This document shows, piece after piece, positions 4,051 to 6,911 of a stretch of 6,911 nucleotides of DNA. The position numbers and the translations under genes were made by a program. Source of the DNA: a bacterium (GTDB lineage: Bacteria > Bacillota > Clostridia > Oscillospirales > Acutalibacteraceae); contig JAHKXX010000193.1 in assembly GCA_020627425.1 (NCBI GenBank), forward strand, positions 1-6,911, given 5' to 3'. The notes beneath the pieces were generated by a model, which searched no databases, had not been told where the DNA came from, and saw only the letters and a program-made list of their open reading frames with translations. Each line of letters opens with the position of its first letter. The first letter of the stretch is position 1.

Positions 4051-4845
4051 ATGTATGTTGTATTAAAAAGAAAAACTCTGTCGGCACTACTCTGCGTGAT
4101 CATAGCCTTTGCAGGTATATTACTTGCGGTGCTCACAACGAACGAGGATACGGTGCCTACTGTCGCCGGAAATGAAAACTGGGGTCTCGGTTTTTCTGAT
4201 GACGGCAGTCCGCCTACGGGAAATGCTTCTGTAGAAGAACTAAAAAAGCTTAACGCCTGCTATCTCGGGGACGTGTCAAAAAAAGAGCTTTATCTTACCT
4301 TTGACGCAGGCTATGAAAACGGCTATACCGAAAAAATACTCGATGTACTGAAAAAACATAATGTAAAAGCAACATTCTTTCTTGTAGGAAATTATATAAA
4401 GACGGCTCCCGGGCTTGTAAAGCGTATGGTAAACGAGGGTCATACTGTCGGCAACCACACAATGACTCACCCGGATATGTCATCAATAGCCGACAAAGAG
4501 GCGTTTGAAAAGGAAATAAAAGATCTTGAGAAGCTCTATACGGAGACGACCGGACAAAAAATGCAAAAGCTTTACCGTCCGCCTCAGGGTAAGTTCAGTA
4601 CGAAAAACCTGGAAATGGCAAAAGAGCTCGGATACAAGACTGTTTTCTGGAGCCTTGCCTATGTAGATTGGTACAACGATAAACAGCCGACAAGGGAAGA
4701 GGCACTGTCAAAGCTTTTGCCTCGGGTACACAACGGCGCGATAATTCTTCTCCACAGTACGTCAAGGACAAACAGTGAAATTCTGGACGAGCTTTTGACC
4801 CGCCTTGCCGATATGGGCTATACGTTTTCACTGCTTGAAAATTAA
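4051..4845 (+). CDS. pdaA: Delta-lactam-forming polysaccharide deacetylase PdaA (spore cortex)
   Basis: PdaA removes the acetyl group from N-acetylmuramic acid in spore peptidoglycan, a step towards the muramic delta-lactam that marks cortex for germination lytic enzymes. The protein is 264 residues, of usual family length, starting at ATG 4051 with AGGTGA 6 nt upstream. A hydrophobic segment at about 9-29 is a signal or anchor. NWGLGF (43-48) is the typical start of the mature family core. The NodB-type motifs are all present: TFDAGYENG (83-91, catalytic Asp85), HTMTH (136-140), RPPQG (176-180), DWY (206-208) and LLHSTS (233-238, His235). Ala86 replaces the metal-binding second Asp of classical NodB enzymes, as expected for the PdaA subfamily, where this position varies. 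A weak hairpin at the stop codon may end transcription. The gene implies a spore-forming ancestry. Confidence 0.93.
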   Translation: MYVVLKRKTLSALLCVIIAFAGILLAVLTTNEDTVPTVAGNENWGLGFSDDGSPPTGNASVEELKKLNACYLGDVSKKELYLTFDAGYENGYTEKILDVLKKHNVKATFFLVGNYIKTAPGLVKRMVNEGHTVGNHTMTHPDMSSIADKEAFEKEIKDLEKLYTETTGQKMQKLYRPPQGKFSTKNLEMAKELGYKTVFWSLAYVDWYNDKQPTREEALSKLLPRVHNGAIILLHSTSRTNSEILDELLTRLADMGYTFSLLEN

Positions 4846-4863
4846 TTGTCAAGTTTAAAAGAA

Positions 4864-4889
4864 ATTTTGTCAAGAATACTTGACAAAAT
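4864..4889. promoter_or_regulatory. 26-bp perfect palindrome overlapping a -35 box (candidate operator)
   Basis: ATTTTGTCAAG and CTTGACAAAAT flank AATA, giving 11-bp perfect arms. The right arm contains the -35 TTGACA of the following promoter. A further TTGTCAAG half-site lies at 4846-4853, exactly 21 bp (about two helical turns) before the left-arm copy. The arrangement suits autorepression by the XRE protein encoded downstream, which is inference. Confidence 0.6.
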
Positions 4890-4908
4890 GTAAAGGATAT
4901 GATACTAT
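4880..4908 (+). promoter_or_regulatory. Promoter of the membrane protein/XRE operon
   Basis: A perfect TTGACA (4880-4885), a 17-nt spacer and TACTAT (4903-4908) predict a start near 4915, giving a leader of about 79 nt that includes a 6-bp GGAAAA/TTTTCC hairpin (4918-4940). Confidence 0.82.
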
Positions 4909-4993
4909 ACTATCAGAGGAAAAAAATTACAGAATTTTCCTTACGCTTTACAGTATCGGTGACATGACCGGGGTGGGAGGCATAGGTATTTAA

Positions 4994-5314
4994 ATGGATA
5001 AAAAGGAAATTCTTGCTAAAAATAAACGCAAGACAAAAAATACGCTTGACGAAAGAGAGCAGCGTATTTACAATACCTCCTTTGGACTCGGTGCAGTTAC
5101 GGTCGGCGTGCTGTGCGTAGCGTTCAGCATTTGTAAAGCACTTAACCACGAGATGTTCTATGAATATGTTTCAATTATTACCGCGTACCTTTGTACTACG
5201 TTTTTTTATCAGTACAAAAACATTAAGAGGCCGCTGTATCTGATAGCGGGAATTATTACGGGAGTAATTGCAGTAACCTGTATGGTGCTGTTCTTTATGG
5301 TGATATTTTTATGA
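4994..5314 (+). CDS. Small three-helix membrane protein (DUF6442-like) paired with an XRE regulator
   Basis: The protein is 106 residues. The N-terminus is charged and cytoplasmic (KKEILAKNKRKTKNTLDERE), followed by three hydrophobic spans at about 30-49, 55-73 and 81-104. The opening 'DKKEILAKNK...DEREQ' matches what I recall of the DUF6442 family, usually encoded just before a small XRE protein in Clostridia; no function is established. Ribosome binding is through AGG 7 nt before the start or GGGAGG 13 nt before it. Its TGA overlaps the next start codon (ATGA, 5311-5314), so the two are translationally coupled. A regulator made together with a membrane partner suggests a membrane-state or stress-sensing role, but that is inference. 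Confidence 0.82.
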   Translation: MDKKEILAKNKRKTKNTLDEREQRIYNTSFGLGAVTVGVLCVAFSICKALNHEMFYEYVSIITAYLCTTFFYQYKNIKRPLYLIAGIITGVIAVTCMVLFFMVIFL

Positions 5315-5517
5315 ATGATATTTTGTTTCAGAACAAGCTTCGTGTTGCAAGAGCCGAAAGAAGGATCTCTCAGGGAGATCTTGCAGAGATGGTCGGCGTT
5401 TCCCGACAGACCATAAGCTCTATTGAAAATAACCAGTTTTGTCCGAGTGCAAAGCTTGCACTGCTTATATGTATAGCACTTGACAAAAAATTTGAAGAGC
5501 TTTTCTTCTTTGAATAG
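5311..5517 (+). CDS. XRE-family transcriptional regulator, YozG-like single HTH domain
   Basis: The protein is 68 residues, almost entirely one Cro/C1 helix-turn-helix domain. LRVARAERRISQGDLAEMVG covers helices 1-2 (about 10-29), VSRQTISSIENNQ (30-42) is the recognition helix region, and PSAKLALLICIALDKKFEELFFFE is the rest of the bundle. This compact type, with no ligand or dimerisation domain, is the usual partner of small multi-span membrane proteins in Firmicutes. The start ATG overlaps the upstream stop by 4 nt, with GGTGA 7 nt before it. It most likely binds the 26-bp palindrome in its own promoter. It converges with ribF across a shared hairpin. Confidence 0.92.
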   Translation: MNDILFQNKLRVARAERRISQGDLAEMVGVSRQTISSIENNQFCPSAKLALLICIALDKKFEELFFFE

Positions 5518-5571
5518 CTCATAAAAAAGTTTACAAGTTTACTTCATATACATTCCTCCTAAAAAGCGGCA

Positions 5572-5603
5572 AAAGCCCGATTATGTCAGCATAATCGGGC
5601 TTT
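5572..5603. terminator. Terminator hairpin between convergent operons, embedded in the ribF 3' end
   Basis: AAAGCCCGATTATG and CATAATCGGGCTTT pair over 14 perfect bp with a TCAG loop. On the minus strand it is followed by UUUUGCCGCUUUUU. On the plus strand, CTTTGTCGTATTCTTTT gives a weaker U tail, so it may serve both directions. The stop codon of ribF (TGA, plus-strand tca 5586-5588) lies inside the loop, so the last few ribF codons form one arm of the stem. Confidence 0.85.
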
Positions 5604-6524
5604 GTCGTATTCTTTTGTAAAAATTTCTTTTGACTGCTCTGCGTTTTTAAATATCTCGCTGCGTAGTTCCTCAAGCGACGGGAACTTTTTCTCCTCACGC
5701 AAAAAATCAACCAGCCGTATATCAATAGTCATTCCGTAAAGCTCTTTACCGCTATAGTCCGGCATCCACGTTTCGATCTGTATTTTGTCCGAGCCTACAG
5801 TGGGCTTTATACCTATGTCGGTGACGCCGCAGTATTTCTTTTCATCTACTGTTACAATGCTTGCATATGCGCCGAAGCGCGGTATTACCAGCCCCTGTGG
5901 GAACACCTGGTTCAGAGTGGGTATACCGATAGTTCTGCCGAGCTTTTTGCCGTGTACTACCGGCAGGGCTATACCGTAGTAACGCCCGAGCATCTCGTTT
6001 GCTTCTCTTATTTTTCCTTCAGAAATACAGCCGCGTATTCTTGTCGAGCTTACTGGGCTGCCGAGGGAGTTTATCCTCGGACGGGCGCATACGCTTATGT
6101 TGTAGCTTTTGCACATATCTTCAAGCATCTCTCCGCTGCCACGCGCCCCCATACCGAAGTGAAAGTTAAAGCCGCAGGAAAGGTACCGTGCGCAGAATTT
6201 ATCTATAACGATGTCCTTTAAAAAGCTATCGGCGCTTATATTTCTTACCGCACGAAAATCTATATTATACACAAGCTCTACACCGAGAGCCTCCAGAAGC
6301 CTCAGCTTTTCGCTGTTTGTGTTTATGTTATGGCTCTCTTCGCCCAAAAGCACGGTTCTGGGGCTTTGCTGCAAAGTAAACACAGCCGGTATAAGTCCGA
6401 GTTTTTTCGCAGCCTTGACTGCGTCGGCTATAACGGCTGTATGTCCGCGGTGTACCCCGTCAAAATACCCCATTGCAAGGGATGTCGGTGCTTGTGCTTT
6501 TATTAGTGTAGTTTCTACGATCAA
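5586..6524 (-). CDS. ribF: Bifunctional riboflavin kinase/FAD synthetase RibF
   Basis: RibF phosphorylates riboflavin to FMN and adenylates FMN to FAD in the cytoplasm. The protein is 312 residues, normal for the family. The N-terminal adenylyltransferase domain has GYFDGVHRGH (19-28, HxGH-type nucleotide site), GFNFHFG (118-124) and SSTRIR (159-164). The C-terminal riboflavin kinase domain has HGKKLGRTIGIPTLN (191-205), IGIKPTVG (237-244), the Glu in ETWMPDYSG (251-259) and FLREEKKF (274-281). The start is TTG 6524-6522: AGGAG lies 9 nt upstream, and the next in-frame Met (residue 18) would abut the nucleotide-binding motif. It follows a small membrane protein gene by 15 nt, with a possible truB end further upstream, echoing the common truB-ribF order. 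Confidence 0.95.
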   Translation of the reverse strand: MIVETTLIKAQAPTSLAMGYFDGVHRGHTAVIADAVKAAKKLGLIPAVFTLQQSPRTVLLGEESHNINTNSEKLRLLEALGVELVYNIDFRAVRNISADSFLKDIVIDKFCARYLSCGFNFHFGMGARGSGEMLEDMCKSYNISVCARPRINSLGSPVSSTRIRGCISEGKIREANEMLGRYYGIALPVVHGKKLGRTIGIPTLNQVFPQGLVIPRFGAYASIVTVDEKKYCGVTDIGIKPTVGSDKIQIETWMPDYSGKELYGMTIDIRLVDFLREEKKFPSLEELRSEIFKNAEQSKEIFTKEYDKARLC

Positions 6525-6539
6525 TAGTCTCTGCTCCTA

Positions 6540-6725
6540 CTATTTCATTATTCCCTTATCATCGTAATAATTATAGTCCGCAGGATCGAGATGCTTATCC
6601 TTTTCGAGGTTATTGTCGCTGTTTTTCCACATTCCGCTGCCGGATGTGTAACCGTGGTTGATATTCCTTCTTGCAATCGCAATGATAATAACTATTGCTG
6701 CTAATAACAGAAATCCCGGTAACAT
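6540..6725 (-). CDS. Small single-span membrane protein upstream of ribF
   Basis: The protein is 61 residues from ATG 6725-6723, with AGGAG 8 nt upstream. A hydrophobic span (residues 3-18, LPGFLLLAAIVIIIAI) is followed by Arg-Arg, so by the positive-inside rule the C-terminal 40 residues are probably cytoplasmic. That tail is polar, Asp/Asn/Tyr/Lys-rich (NHGYTSGSG, then DPADYNYYDDKG). The stop lies 15 nt before the ribF start, whose ribosome binding site sits in the gap, so the two are probably co-transcribed. No family is recognised. A link to flavin metabolism is not implied by the sequence. Confidence 0.7.
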   Translation of the reverse strand: MLPGFLLLAAIVIIIAIARRNINHGYTSGSGMWKNSDNNLEKDKHLDPADYNYYDDKGIMK

Positions 6726-6837
6726 AGTGATCTCTCCTTTCGTTGACTATATATTAACATAATTGCATATGCTTTCGGGTAAGAAAACTTCGATTATTTA
6801 AACAGGAATGTCGAAAAAACCATATTAATTCGTGTTC

Positions 6838-6911
6838 TTACTGACAAAACAGCTTTTTTGTCCGCAGTTCGTCCTTTTCACGGTCTGCTACTCCCAGACC
6901 CAGAAATTCAT
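6838..6911 (-). CDS. C-terminal end of a gene cut by the window edge, possibly truB
   Basis: On the minus strand, 23 codons are open from the edge to TAA at 6840-6838, reading EFLGLGVADREKDELRTKKLF, then CQ. The pattern 'FLGLG...LRTKKLF' resembles the C-terminal PUA-like end of Clostridial TruB (tRNA pseudouridine-55 synthase), and truB commonly precedes ribF in Firmicutes. The fragment is too short to prove it. About 110 nt without a gene separate it from the small membrane protein, so the latter may have its own promoter, although I see no good -35/-10 pair there. Confidence 0.5.
   Translation of the reverse strand, partial: EFLGLGVADREKDELRTKKLFCQ

Noticed and set aside
4834..4853. Terminator for pdaA from CTTGA/TCAAG around the stop codon
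   Set aside because: Only five pairs, a 10-nt loop and three U; too weak to call as a feature, though it could contribute.
5785..6567. Plus-strand frames opposite ribF
   Set aside because: They are shadows of the ribF coding sequence, which carries all expected motifs.

Overview
The window looks chromosomal and comes from a low-to-middle GC Firmicute, probably a Ruminococcus-like member of the Clostridia. The reasons are AGGAGG-type ribosome binding sites, TTGACA/TATAAT promoters with 17-bp spacers, a PdaA-type polysaccharide deacetylase, a RibF gene preceded by what looks like the end of truB, and a small membrane-protein/XRE pair typical of Clostridia. The genus is inferred from style, not shown.

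Positions 1-2830 look like accessory DNA from an integrative or conjugative element. Two short reading frames sit at the left edge (1-167, minus). Next is a membrane protein with an N-terminal EF-hand-like loop and an Asp/Tyr-rich tail (182-643, minus), which has its own promoter. Then comes a four-gene minus-strand operon of small unrecognised proteins (839-2408), driven from a promoter at 2456-2484. A palindrome built on GTGGGACTT-N-AAGTCCCAC lies in every intergenic gap of this operon and once beyond its terminator. A small XRE-type regulator (2611-2826) is transcribed divergently. Both divergent promoters carry the same 12-bp element, which suggests a switch.

Positions 2830-3660 contain no convincing protein gene. 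A near-consensus promoter (TTGACA-17-TACAAT, 3027-3055) reads into about 590 nt that fold into many hairpins, two of them with stems of about 17 bp, with plausible loop-to-strand pseudoknots. I read this as one large structured non-coding RNA. Its size, complexity and position beside a tRNA recall the ROOL class, but membership is unproven. It is the most interesting object in the window. A tRNA-Pro(GGG) on the minus strand (3766-3839), with its own promoter and terminator, faces it.

Positions 3840-6911 look like ordinary chromosome. They hold pdaA (4051-4845, spore cortex muramic delta-lactam formation); a translationally coupled three-helix membrane protein and XRE regulator (4994-5517) behind a promoter overlapping a 26-bp palindrome; and, convergent with them, a minus-strand operon of a 61-residue single-span membrane protein and ribF (FMN/FAD synthesis), preceded by the last 23 codons of a gene that may be truB. 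A 14-bp hairpin separates the convergent operons and includes the ribF stop codon in its loop.
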